This document shows, piece after piece, positions 1 to 9,262 of a DNA stretch of 64,000 nucleotides (within the stretch, counting starts at the first letter, position 1; every line of letters begins with the position of its first letter). A program made the translations under genes and the position numbers. The stretch is from Edaphochlamys debaryana (Eukaryota; Chlorophyta; Chlorophyceae; Chlamydomonadales): contig JAEHOE010000026.1 in the NCBI GenBank assembly GCA_016858145.1, forward strand, positions 558,001 to 622,000, written 5' to 3'. The notes under the pieces are model-generated. The model ran no database searches, was not told the DNA's origin, and worked only from the letters and a program-made list of their open reading frames with translations.

Positions 1-3000
1 AGCCGCAGTCATGACAGCGGCGCTGTGAAGGTCGGCGGGATTGACGTTGAATATGACTGATCCAACCACTGCGTTGATGGCTGCCATAGACCCCTGAGCG
101 CCCTGGTAGTAGGCATCCGTCATGTCCAGGCGTTGTGATGTCCGCGCCATAGTTCGGACCAAACTTCGCACTAGAGGCGAGTTGGCGTTCAGCAGTTCAC
201 GGCGTCGGGTGTCATGGTAGGGTAATGCCAAGACTTCAGCCATAGATCGCACGACGTCACGCGGAATATGCCCCACAGCTTCGACGTTGGCGACGCTTGA
301 TTTGGCAGTAATAGATGAATGTAGACGCGACCCTTCAAGACGAAGAATATCAATCATCCTGGCTACGAGGAGCGGATTGCCGTTATGCTGACGACAAGGA
401 ACCCGCCGAATCAAATGACGAAAGAATTGTGCCAGAGACATTCCTGCTGGGCGATGGATGCCATAAGGGAATGACGTGGGGAAACAGTGACCAAGGTGAC
501 CGTCGTCCCGAAAGTCCAGAACCTGCAAATGCCACCAGCTGTTAGATAGCCCGGAAGGAAGAAGCAAGTTCCCTAAACAGCTCACCTTCGCCCCAGGACC
601 TCCAGAGGCCCATACTAACGTCCGAGAGTTGTTGAGCTCCTGTTGTACCGTGGCAGCATTGCGGACAGTGTTGTGGTCCGAGGGAGAGGGTTCGGGAGAC
701 TGTTCCGCAATTATGATCTCCAACTCAGTCAAGCCTCGGTCATCGTTGTCGGAGTTGGTCCGAAATTGAGGAGGCACGTGCCCGTCACTCAGGGAAAAGA
801 ATGGTAACGGTTCCTCAGCGACCACATCGGCACCATCACGGACAGGCGTTGGGCCAGATCGATCGCGTAGTAATACATTCCTAAGTAGGTCACTGATAGC
901 GACGTCCGACGTTGCGATTGCATCTTGCAGCAACGCTCGAGGTACTGTCCCGCTCGGATGGCGGTTCTTCCAAAATGAAATTGCGTCCTCGTCCCACATC
1001 ACCTCTGTTGTCACATTTCTGGAGGAACGTCGTCCATGCCAACACGGCTCGTGGTTCGACGGAGTACGCTTTCGCCCCATTCAGGTACTTGAACACTTCA
1101 GCCGCCGACCGTACAGCGGGGATACACAGCAGCGAAATGTTGGAAGCCAAGGCCTCGGGGTGTCGCGGAATTGACTCCACCAATTGGTGAAACGGAGGGT
1201 TGGCGACTGCAATTCCGTGACTCGTGATCTTCAAAGGGGCCGCGTCCGTCGGATACCCACGATCATCATCGCGATCTGCAGGCAGAAGAAACTGCTGCAC
1301 CTTTCCACGCCCGAAGAGCTGCTGCTCCATAAAACTCAGTTTTGGGAGGTCGTCTGGAACGTCTCCACCATCCATGCGCGCCAATGAGCCTTGTGGGATC
1401 CGGACAGTGGGGATTGGAGCTCCTGAAGACACAAGAGGGGATTCCAATTAACAGCAGGTTGGGCATCAGCGCGTTACGTCCACCACTCACCGTCTAGTTT
1501 CCGACGCTGAGTCGCCTCTTTTGGGACGTGCTGCAGAGCGGCAGCGCATACATCGCAAACATCCACCTCCAAGGACCCATCGTCAGCAAGAACCGCCGTT
1601 GCGTTGGCACCCGACGTTTCCACACGCATGCAGTAGGCAGCGACCGTCGTCGAGACGCCGTGGATCACATCAACCGTAGGCCTGCGATCGATCCGTACTG
1701 GGTAGGTCTCTGGGTCGCTGTCCGCATCGCCTGCGGCATGCAAACATCACAAAGAGTTATGCCTTGTGGACGGAGCGTAATAGCACGTCCGCGTCTAACT
1801 GCTCACAACCTACCTCCACCCGTACAAGTCGTTTGTTGTTGCCCACCTAGGCCGGGCACGTCTTGCGCAGCAACCGACGGGATATCACCTGTACAGCCAG
1901 AACGACGTCGTGAATGGTCACAAGTTAAATTGCCCGACAAACTGACTCACCATGGCCCATGAAGACGTTGGCATCAATATCCCGATAAGCGACTGGCCGG
2001 TCGCATCCTATCTCTCCATCAATAGCGCTCGTGGAGGCGGGTCCATAGGCTCCTCCCCCGACACATGGAATGGTTGTATTGTCGAGCAGGACTTGGTCTG
2101 CCGGAGGTTGACCTTGAGGCGGCTGTGAGCGCCCCTTCCGCTGTTGGGGAGGCAGCCAGTGACGTTGGTATCCCATCGGCCGAACACGTGAGGGCGGGTC
2201 GGGATGTAAGGGAGGTCGCCAGTGCACCACATGAGCCGGCCGACGCACAAGTGCGTCAGGCTGGACATCGGCACGTAGATATTCAAACTCCGCTGCCATA
2301 GATTGCCATGAAAGCAGCTTGCTCTCTTTGGTAGACACCATCTCGCTGCACACTGCGCATACTCTGCTTGGCATGACGCCCTCGACAAACAGTTCCATTC
2401 GTTCGGCTAGAGCGATTTGATCCGCCAGCGACGCGGCCGGGACATGAGCTCCCGCAGGTAGGTCCTGCTGACGTGAAGGGAAATCTGGAGGGAACGACTT
2501 CATGGACAACGCTCCTGCCAGGGCGTCGACCCTGCTGGATGCATCGCGATGTTTCCACATGCAGGCACCAAGGACGGCAAAGTGGGAAAAGTCCGGCTCT
2601 TTACTCGGAGCGGTGCCCTCGTCGTCAGCTTCTGATCCAGTGCACTCGACCTGAATTTGAAACATGTGGTGAGACATCTTCAACCAGCCCAGAAATAGTC
2701 GTGCGTCGACAGTTCACTGACCTCCTGAATCATCTTCTCACGCTGCCGGTACGCCCTCGAGTATTCGCGAACACGGGCCTCCACAGCAGCTCGCTTCTCA
2801 CGGGCTTCCGCTCGCTCCTTGCGTGCTGATGAAGCGACAGCATCTCGTCGTCGTTTGGCAACAGGCTGATCCTACAAGGCAGGCGGGTGGCACGTTGACG
2901 CCAATATAGGATGGATAGCAACCTGATCCGGCAAACATCGCCACCTTACCAGTAGGGCTTTGAACGTTCCTCCAACAGACACGCAAAGCTCTAGCGCCTA

Positions 3001-5576
3001 CACGGGGGTTCGTGACAGTTACACAGTACGTAGCAACGTCTAACGAAAGTCACTTACCACGCCAATGTCAACTGGTGCCGTCTCAACAGCCGAAGCCGCC
3101 ACAAACATCCCGTTGTTAGCTCGCGCCGGGCTCGCCATCGATTCTGGACAGCGCGACAGGAAGCACGATCTTCTCAAGTAAAGGCGGTGTGGCCGTCAAC
3201 AGGGACTATGAGGCGACAGAAACATTTGCAAACCGTCTGCCAAATCGGCAGACACGTAGACATACCTTCTACACCTCCCGTCGACCAATAAGCCTCCTTT
3301 AAGTCGGATGTAATATTAGCAGCAGGCTGCCATGACGGCTCGCTGAAACCCGACCATGCCACCAAATAGAACATTCGACGACGGCCCTTCAAACGCTCAG
3401 CTCGGTGAGCTATGATCTTGTCCACTGCCCAGAACGCGCCCTCAGTAAATACCGCTATTGGGGCCGGTGGTGCTGACTTGTCGTTGTCGCCTTCACCTGA
3501 AGCAAATTGCGGTAGCGTCAACCTTTGCACCCCGTTACAGGCAACATACTCACACCGTTCACACACCTTGGCTTCTGCCCAATGCGCGCGAGAACTTCGC
3601 GGGTAATCCGATCGCAAACGCTCCAGTCTGAGGGGCCGAATAACGTTCACGACACCACAATAGAAGCGCCAAGAGTCGTCGAGGAGTTGTGACCGAAAGA
3701 GCTGTAGAGCCATCTGGGCACGCCTCCGCCCACGTTGCGGCCAACGTCTGGCATTCGTCGGCCGTATGCTTTGGCAACAGTTGCTGTATGACAGCTGAAG
3801 CTTGCACGACAAATGTATCGCCCACCAATTTGCATATCTGGTCCATCAACCCTGAAGCACACGGCGAACTGTTAAATAAATGTACGGACAAGAACGAACA
3901 ATTCAAGTACGGCCTCGCACTCACCCACGATAGCTTTCTTTAGTCTGAGATTACGAGCGGGGAACGTTCGACCAGCACCTTCCGTGCGTGGTAACAGCTC
4001 CAGGGACACGCCTAACGATGCACAGTTAGGGCACAGCCACTCTCCCGAGGGGATTTCCGACAGCGGCGGTGAAAGGCAGTACGTGTGCCATCCAGTGCTA
4101 CAACGATCGCAAAGTAACATCAGGCCAGCTTCCTCTGGACTGGAACAAACTTGGCAGGGCAATGAGGCCGGAGGTTTCCACGTCGCTGGTTTCCACGTCT
4201 TGGCGAGCGCAGATGTTTTCTTCATTGCAGGTACAGACCGCTCTACAAAGGAGTGGACAATCGATAAGTGAGAGAATTGTCAACAGGGTGCAAATGGGGC
4301 GCCCAATTCCGCACCTGAACGTCGTAGTTGCTCCTTCCTCATCTCTGCTTGGTCAGTTAATACAGACTTGGACTTCCCGGGCGGCCGACCATGTCCTCGT
4401 GCGGTGGCGCGAGCGAACCGGCCACCACCACCACTGCTTCGACCCCAACCCCGACCGCGGCCTTGACCGCGGCCTCGACCGCGACCACGACCACTGCCAC
4501 GGCCATGGCTTCCACCTTCCTCTGCGCAAGCCTCCTCCAAAAGAGCTGCCACGGACGAAGGCTTCGGCTCCACGTCATGGATTGAGGCCACCTCAGTGGA
4601 CTCACTAGAGCACATCTCCTCGTCCCAGAGATCGCCTGCAGACAAATCGCTGCTTCCCTCAATGCTGGTACTGTCGGTGCTCACACCGTACTCCGACGAC
4701 GACTCCGCGGGAGAGGTCTCCCCCGACGCCTCCTCTGCCGAGGTGTGTGCTGACGTCGTCTCCGATGCCTGGTCGGTCGGTCGGTCGTCGTCGGACGACT
4801 GGTCCAAGACGTCTGAGGTGACTTCGTCATCGTCGTCGTCCAAGGTCGAGGTGTCGTCGTGGTTGTCTGAGGTGTCGTCGTCGTCGCCTGAGGTGTCGTG
4901 GTCGTCGCCTGAGGTGACGTGGGCCGCTATGTTGGCCCCGTTGTCGCAGATTTCGTTCAGCTCCTGGAGCCCCTCGTAGCGGTTGACAGTCGTTGTCGGG
5001 TGGACCCTTACGACCTTGGACGAAACCACCAGACGCGACAATCGACGGTGACGCGGTTCCTGCCACCCATCCTCAGCAGCTCCACACGCGCCCGCATCCG
5101 CACGCGGGCATGCCGAATGAGGTGGAGGCATCCCGTGAACCGTTGTCATGGGGTGACTGCTGCATCCGTTACCACCACCTTGGTTCACGCCGCGAAGGGT
5201 GGCCGCACGACGGTCCACCACACGCCCAGCTCCCACAGGATGTGGGGTGAGCGGGCCTGCAAAAGCCGTTGCCGCTGAAACAACTGTCTCCTGGCAGGTA
5301 GGGAACCGCCGACGTCCGCGGGCCAGCCGCCACAGCCTGGATTGCGGTCCCCGTGATGTGAGCAGAGTCCGGGTCCACGCAGAAGCTCCAGAGCCACGAA
5401 AAGAACACATCGCGACGTGACGCGAGCACCATCAGCAATTCACGGACGAATGCCACAGCCGCGAAACGCTCCTCATCGGTGGCAGCTGTGGCGAGAACCG
5501 CATGTAAACTGCATGATCCATCCTTTGGTGTCTCAAGCTCGATGGCAAACGACTGAGGGACCTGAGCACCGGCCAT
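1..5576 (-). CDS. Helitron polyprotein: OTU - acidic/AT-hook - PHD - chromodomain - Rep N-terminal region (partial)
   Basis: Spliced minus-strand gene. Exons resolved from GT-AG sites: acidic/AT-hook exon ending 4315; 4242-3925 (PHD); 3851-3567; 3496-3266 (chromodomain); 3143-3058; 2871-2722 (basic, KRRRDA and ARKERAEAREKR); 2650-1951 (contains VCAVCSEM); 1730-1491; 1422-586; 522 to the window edge. Phases agree at every junction from 4315 to 1422, so these exons form one open frame. Exon 1422-586 needs one extra base skipped near position 1005: before it the frame reads FLQKCDNRG, after it MWDEDAISFW, and HelB reads continuously there. The copy is therefore probably defective. The segment with ARMDGGDVP...FMEQQLFGRG resembles the DUF6570-type domain of Helitron transposases (from memory). 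The junction between the OTU exon (5576 to about 5290) and the acidic exon is unresolved. An ATG at 3138 could allow a separate Rep start, so two proteins from one unit remain possible. Confidence 0.75.
3285..3434 (-). other. Chromodomain in HelA
   Basis: Chromodomain-type fold signature. It opens with FWAVDKIIAHR (family VEKILDHR), has the central strand FYLVAWSGF (family YLVKWKGY), then SWQPAANI (family TWEPxENL) and a closing acidic/aromatic helix DLKEAYW. The aromatic cage positions F/W, W and W are retained. It is encoded in exon 3496-3266. HelB has a weaker copy at 30549-30662. Confidence 0.8.
4022..4156 (-). other. PHD zinc finger in HelA
   Basis: Complete C4HC3 PHD finger: CQVC, then CDRC, then the His-Cys pair in GWHTYC, then CPNC. 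The spacing and the W of GEWLCPNC are canonical. PHD fingers read histone H3 tails. The exon (4242-3925) joins in phase to both flanking exons, so the finger is part of the Helitron open frame and not a stray host exon in another frame. HelB has no equivalent. Confidence 0.88.
4315..5000 (-). other. Acidic Ser/Asp-rich plus RG-rich/AT-hook-like region in HelA
   Basis: Low-complexity coding sequence. An Asp/Ser/Thr-rich stretch (repeats of SGDD and DDDD type, about 4640-4930) is followed by Gly-Arg repeats (about 4385-4510) and a GHGRPPGKSK segment near 4379-4400 that resembles the GRP core of an AT-hook. It lies in the exon ending at donor 4315 and splices in phase to the PHD exon. Likely a flexible DNA-binding or chromatin-binding linker. 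Confidence 0.55.
5290..5576 (-). other. OTU-like cysteine protease N-terminal part in HelA
   Basis: Starts MAGAQV and about 20 residues later has the OTU catalytic-cysteine signature DGSCSLHAVLA (family consensus D-G-x-C). It is followed by a helix-like stretch VAFVRELLMVLAS. HelB and HelC carry the same DGSCSLHAVLA block. The C-terminal half, where the OTU histidine should lie, is not recognisable in HelA, so this domain may be decayed or interrupted by an intron. OTU peptidases are known companions of animal Helentron-type Helitrons. Confidence 0.65.
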
Positions 5577-5600
5577 TCTTCAAGGCAGATACAACAAAGC

Positions 5601-6050
5601 TTCAAACTGCTGAGTTCTGAACTGCAATGAGTATTGCGTATGTGTATTAATTACACCGGACGCCACTTCGTATGTGCCAATACAGTGAGCCGCCATCCCC
5701 AAAAGACCACATCTCGACCATTCTCAGACGGAGCCCATATACAATTGGGAATCTACCAAACCGCTAAAGGCTTGTGTCGTGAGTGCCTGGCACAAAGCGG
5801 AAGCTGGGGCAACAACTCAAAACTCACGCCGCAGCAGGGGGGGTCCAAACACCCCAGACCAACGACCGTTTTCTCACGCAGTCCTCGGGTTTACAATGAA
5901 GGATCCTCAAAAGAATCACAGCGCTGGATGCTGCGGCCGTTCGGCCTACTCCACGGGCCTTGCCTCCTGCAAGACCTAGAACTGCGCAAAGCGTGACCAT
6001 CAACCGCCTGGGGGTGACCCCGCCCGTAACTGGGCCATAGAACCGCCCAT
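5601..6050. other. Intergenic, no gene recognised
   Basis: Stretch between the HelA 5' coding start and the LINE-like frame. It presumably includes the HelA 5' untranslated region and terminus. I see no convincing reading frame, RNA gene or repeat. Confidence 0.5.
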
Positions 6051-6053
6051 CCC

Positions 6054-6968
6054 CTAAGGGTACCCCTGCCGCATCCAGCCCCCCCCTTCACGAAACAGGA
6101 TATCCGCCCCTTTAAACCAGCGAGGCGCCAGGCCCTTGGCTTGCAGCTCATCGAAGATAGGCTTCCGCTCCTTCCTCAGCGCCCTGCCGAGCGCATTGAG
6201 GTAGGGCGTCACCACCACCCCGCTCACCACCCGCACCTCCTTCGCCCTGCGCCAAAACTCAGCCCGCTGTGCTGCCGTTACCCCGACAACCACATTCCAC
6301 CCCCCCTCCCCCTTCCAGCTCCGCTGGACGGTAGCCTGGAGCTCAGTGCGCCCCGAAAAGCCCAGCCTCGACAGGTCTCCCGACCGCAGCCGGTCCGCCA
6401 TCTCATCTGAGACCTCCCGCAGCAGCAGCCGGCCCCGCTCCTCCTTAGGGGCAGTCTCCATGATCAGCTCAGAGAAGCGCTCAGTCTGGGCGATGTCCGC
6501 TTTGAGCTCCCTCTGGAGGCTCGCGATGGCGCGGTCCGTGACGTTGTAGTTTTGTGTTATCACCCTCTTGAACTCCCCATAGTCCTCGCTGAGCGCGGAG
6601 AAGTCGCGCTGAAGGGCCGCGTGCCGCTCAGCCGCAGCCATCATCAAGTCGCGGACGACGGCGGCCAGCTCGTTGATTGCCCTGACGAACACCCCGCGCA
6701 AGACTGGAGCCTCTATGCAGCGAAGGGTATCCAGAAGGGACGCTAGGAGCGACACGAAAGTGTCTTTAACCATCCTAGCCTCGGGGCACAGAGCCGCCTC
6801 CTTTTTCGCCCGCTCTGCCTCGCGTGCCTGGTGTGCAGCCTTAGCATCGGCCCTAGGCTGTCGCGCAGCTGCCTGTTCCTGTGGTGTGCCAATATAGTTT
6901 TTGCTGATGGGGCGTGGGAACTGCATACTGGCTTCGCCTAGGGCCGGTGTTGTGTGTTGTGTGTTCAC
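6054..6968 (-). CDS. LINE (L1-type) ORF1-like protein, 304 aa
   Basis: Uninterrupted frame starting MNTQHTTPALGE and ending GWMRQGYP. Central helices are Ala/Glu/Arg-rich, with coiled-coil character at residues 50-180. The C-terminal part has the layout I associate with nucleic-acid-binding C-termini of algal L1 ORF1 proteins: an Arg/Trp-rich strand (VQRSWKGEGGWNVVV), then YLNALGRALRKERKPIFDEL, then APRWFKGADILFR. No ORF2 (endonuclease/reverse transcriptase) follows, because HelA lies directly downstream, so the element would be 3'-truncated. The start codon falls inside a 34-bp tandem repeat. An uncharacterised host protein is possible. Confidence 0.45.
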   Translation of the reverse strand: MNTQHTTPALGEASMQFPRPISKNYIGTPQEQAAARQPRADAKAAHQAREAERAKKEAALCPEARMVKDTFVSLLASLLDTLRCIEAPVLRGVFVRAINELAAVVRDLMMAAAERHAALQRDFSALSEDYGEFKRVITQNYNVTDRAIASLQRELKADIAQTERFSELIMETAPKEERGRLLLREVSDEMADRLRSGDLSRLGFSGRTELQATVQRSWKGEGGWNVVVGVTAAQRAEFWRRAKEVRVVSGVVVTPYLNALGRALRKERKPIFDELQAKGLAPRWFKGADILFREGGGWMRQGYP

Positions 6969-7014
6969 GCAGCCCCTTTTGTGTTGTGTGTTGTGTGTTC
7001 ACGCAGCCCCTTTA
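6947..7014. repeat. Two 34-bp tandem units at the 5' end of the LINE-like ORF
   Basis: Two consecutive copies of a GTGTTGTGTGTT...CACGCAGCCCC unit of about 34 bp, differing only at the last positions. They overlap the start codon of the minus-strand frame. Tandem monomers at the 5' end are typical of LINE promoters, but a simple slippage repeat is also possible. Confidence 0.7.
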
Positions 7015-7440
7015 TAGTGAATGGACAACCATACCGCTATAGACCTCAGTTCCTGAATTGCTGGCAATGTGCGAAGGCTGGTGCAAGGGCTGGCTGCTCC
7101 GGCCACCGCTGCGGGAGGTGGAAACATAACCGTGGGCATCCGAGTCGCCATCCGCTGTGTTCCCTGGGCATCCGAGTCGCCAACCAATAGAATCAGCCAG
7201 TCGACGACTTGCACAAATCGACCTGAGGAATCACTCATGGTCAGCCCTACTGATGTCAGGGACAGCTCCGATCAAGATTTCCCAATTCCTTACATGTGGC
7301 TTTCTTCGGTGTCACACTACACCAACTCGCAACCACAGATGCCTTGCCCCTCCGGTGTCTCAAGTACATGAGCTCTTGCCAGCGATGAGGTCCATAATAA
7401 TAATAATAGCTACGCAACGGGCGAACCCGTGTGTGCCCCA
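7015..7440. other. Intergenic, no gene recognised
   Basis: Contains a short (ATA)n tract at about 7387-7407. Otherwise I see no supported gene or motif before the hairpin repeat at 7443. Confidence 0.4.
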
Positions 7441-7442
7441 CT

Positions 7443-7510
7443 TTGGGGTTAAGGGGGCGGGGCAGAATCAACGCCCCGCCACCGGCCACTTCCTTGGCCG
7501 CACCCGCGAT
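7443..7510. repeat. Dispersed two-hairpin motif, copy 1
   Basis: GC-rich block with two adjacent inverted repeats: GGCGGGG ... CCCCGCC around a CAGAATCAACG loop, then GGCCA...TTGGCC. The same block occurs at 20437-20505, close behind the HelB stop codon, and in shortened form near 35066-35115 and 42149-42198. An (ATA)n/(TAA)n tract lies just before copies 1 and 2. The position behind HelB suggests a Helitron 3' terminal structure. This is inference. Confidence 0.55.
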
Positions 7511-8255
7511 GAGGTCCACATTCCGTTCAACGCCACTTCCACAGGATACCCGGCAGCAAACCCATCAACCGTGATGGGTCGTGGTCACCGGGCATACCGG
7601 TTGCGACGAGGCGGTCTAGGAGCAAGGCTCCACCAGCCACTAGGACGCCTAGCAGGCGCTGGGGGGACCTCTTCTGAGCGGGCATCCGGGACAAGTTCCG
7701 GCATATCATCCAGATCAGAGTCAGAGTCACCCCCTGACGCTAGCGGTGGGAGGGAATATGCCGGGAGTAGAGGGCTCCAGAACGGAGGTGGTGGCTCGTA
7801 ATTCTTCATTGAAACGTCGGTGAAGGAGTGCCTACAACATGCAGGAGGGGTCCAGGACGTGAAGTCATGGGATCGACAGAGGTCGCGACAACGCGACCTG
7901 GGTTACGCGTTTCACAACGCACGGCAGGGACACCACCGCACCTTGTCATGTTACTTCCGCTGGCCAAATGTTATATCGGGTTGCGGCGCTGCCTCCGACA
8001 CAGCGCTCACGTCGCAGGGCTGCGACCACGCCGACTTCGGGTGCGGCCCGCTCCTGTACTTGTCTATGCGACGCAGATTGTCAAGATTGGTCGACTGTGT
8101 ATATGGTTGCCAGCATTATAAACATCGCAGCATCGAAACTGGCAGCTACAATAGAGCGCGCCAAAGTACGACAGTCGGCGCCACATGTCGCTGGGCCGCC
8201 AAATCCCGACCATCCCGAACGAAGACCGCGCATAAGACAGCATACATGCTCAGCA
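7511..8255. other. Intergenic, no gene recognised
   Basis: Short overlapping frames on both strands without recognisable domains or consistent splice signals. I support no gene here. Confidence 0.4.
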
Positions 8256-9140
8256 GAGCCGTGGGGTGGGACTGGGTTTGAGGAAAAGGAAACCCAATTT
8301 TAGCGCGGCGGACCGTCGTGCAAGTGAGCGACGCAACTTGGCGACGCAGCACGTCGAAACGACCCCGTGCACTCCAAATGCGGCCACCACCGACGTGCCT
8401 CAATCAAGCACGACTCCCACAAACCCCCCGCACCCATGTATGTGTGTCGCGCGGCGATTGAAGGACACTCCCAAATCGCGTCGGTGGCCACTAACAAACG
8501 TCCGCAGCCGCGAGGACGCCCTGTAAGGACTCATGTCGCCCATGTTGGACTCATTGTCCAACGCATGACTGTGGGACTGGGTAAGAGGGGAAAGGGGACA
8601 CAACTTCCATCGGTCCCCCCGTCGGTCACTAACCGACCATTTCAACAAGTTGTACCGACCTGCATATGAGCGACGCAAACTAGTAACCGCCCCGATGCTG
8701 CTCAGGGACAGACTGTGGGACTGGGTGAGAGGGGAAAGGAGAAACAACTTTGGCGTGTCGGACCGACGTGATATGAGGGCACGAACGCTGGGGAAGCGAA
8801 ACGACGAAACGGCCACCACCGACGTGCATCCGCCAAACATGACTCCCAATGCCCCCCCCCAACGCATGACTGTAGGACTGGGTAAGAGGTGACAAGGCCG
8901 AAAATTTCAACAAGTCCGACCGACGTGCATGTGGGCGACGCAAGCTGGAGACGCCGCACGTCGAAACGGCCCCATGCATTCCAAACGCGGCCACCACCGA
9001 CTTGCCTCAGCCGAGCACGCCTCCCACTGCCCCCCCCAACGCATGTATGTGCATCGCGCGGCGAAAGAAGCGACTCCCAAATCCCGGCGGCGGCCAGTAT
9101 AAAGCGTCCCCATCCGCGAGGACGCCTTCTGCACTCTTAA
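8256..9140. repeat. Diverged tandem/nested repeat block
   Basis: The phrase GGGACTGGGT + (A/T/G)GAG recurs at about 8270, 8572, 8715 and 8875, each followed by related sequence. A longer segment at about 8310-8500, including CGACGCAGCACGTCGAAACG and CGCGCGGCGA, recurs diverged at about 8925-9100, an offset of roughly 610 bp. Apparently non-coding. It looks like old minisatellite or nested transposon remnants. Confidence 0.65.
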
Positions 9141-9262
9141 TCGTATTTTTCGCCCATATAACTTTCGTTCATGCCCACCCTTCGCCACTCGCGTACATTG
9201 AATGCCGACCGCCGAGTAAACGCGACAACCCCACGGTGAAATCTCGATTTTACAACGGCTAT

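Larger units (their letters stand above)
1..5600 (-). mobile_element. HelA: large Helitron, 5' part, truncated by window start
   Basis: Autonomous-type Helitron (rolling-circle transposon) read on the minus strand. Its coding content is collinear with HelB at 20.4-32.35 kb: OTU start, acidic/RG-rich region, chromodomain, a Cys-x2-Cys region, a conserved Helitron N-terminal segment and the Helitron_like_N domain ending in FNVNPADLHS at about position 35. The HUH/Tyr Rep core and helicase lie beyond the window edge. HelA and HelB are clearly diverged, so they are separate families or old copies and not a recent duplication. I could not fix the 5' terminus. The OTU ATG is at 5576, so the end lies a little upstream of that. 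Class confident, boundary approximate. Confidence 0.85.

Noticed and set aside
4596..4979. Ser/Val-rich plus-strand frame opposite the HelA acidic region
   Set aside because: Antisense of GAC/GAT repeats encoding the acidic stretch; the minus strand continues into the PHD exon in phase.
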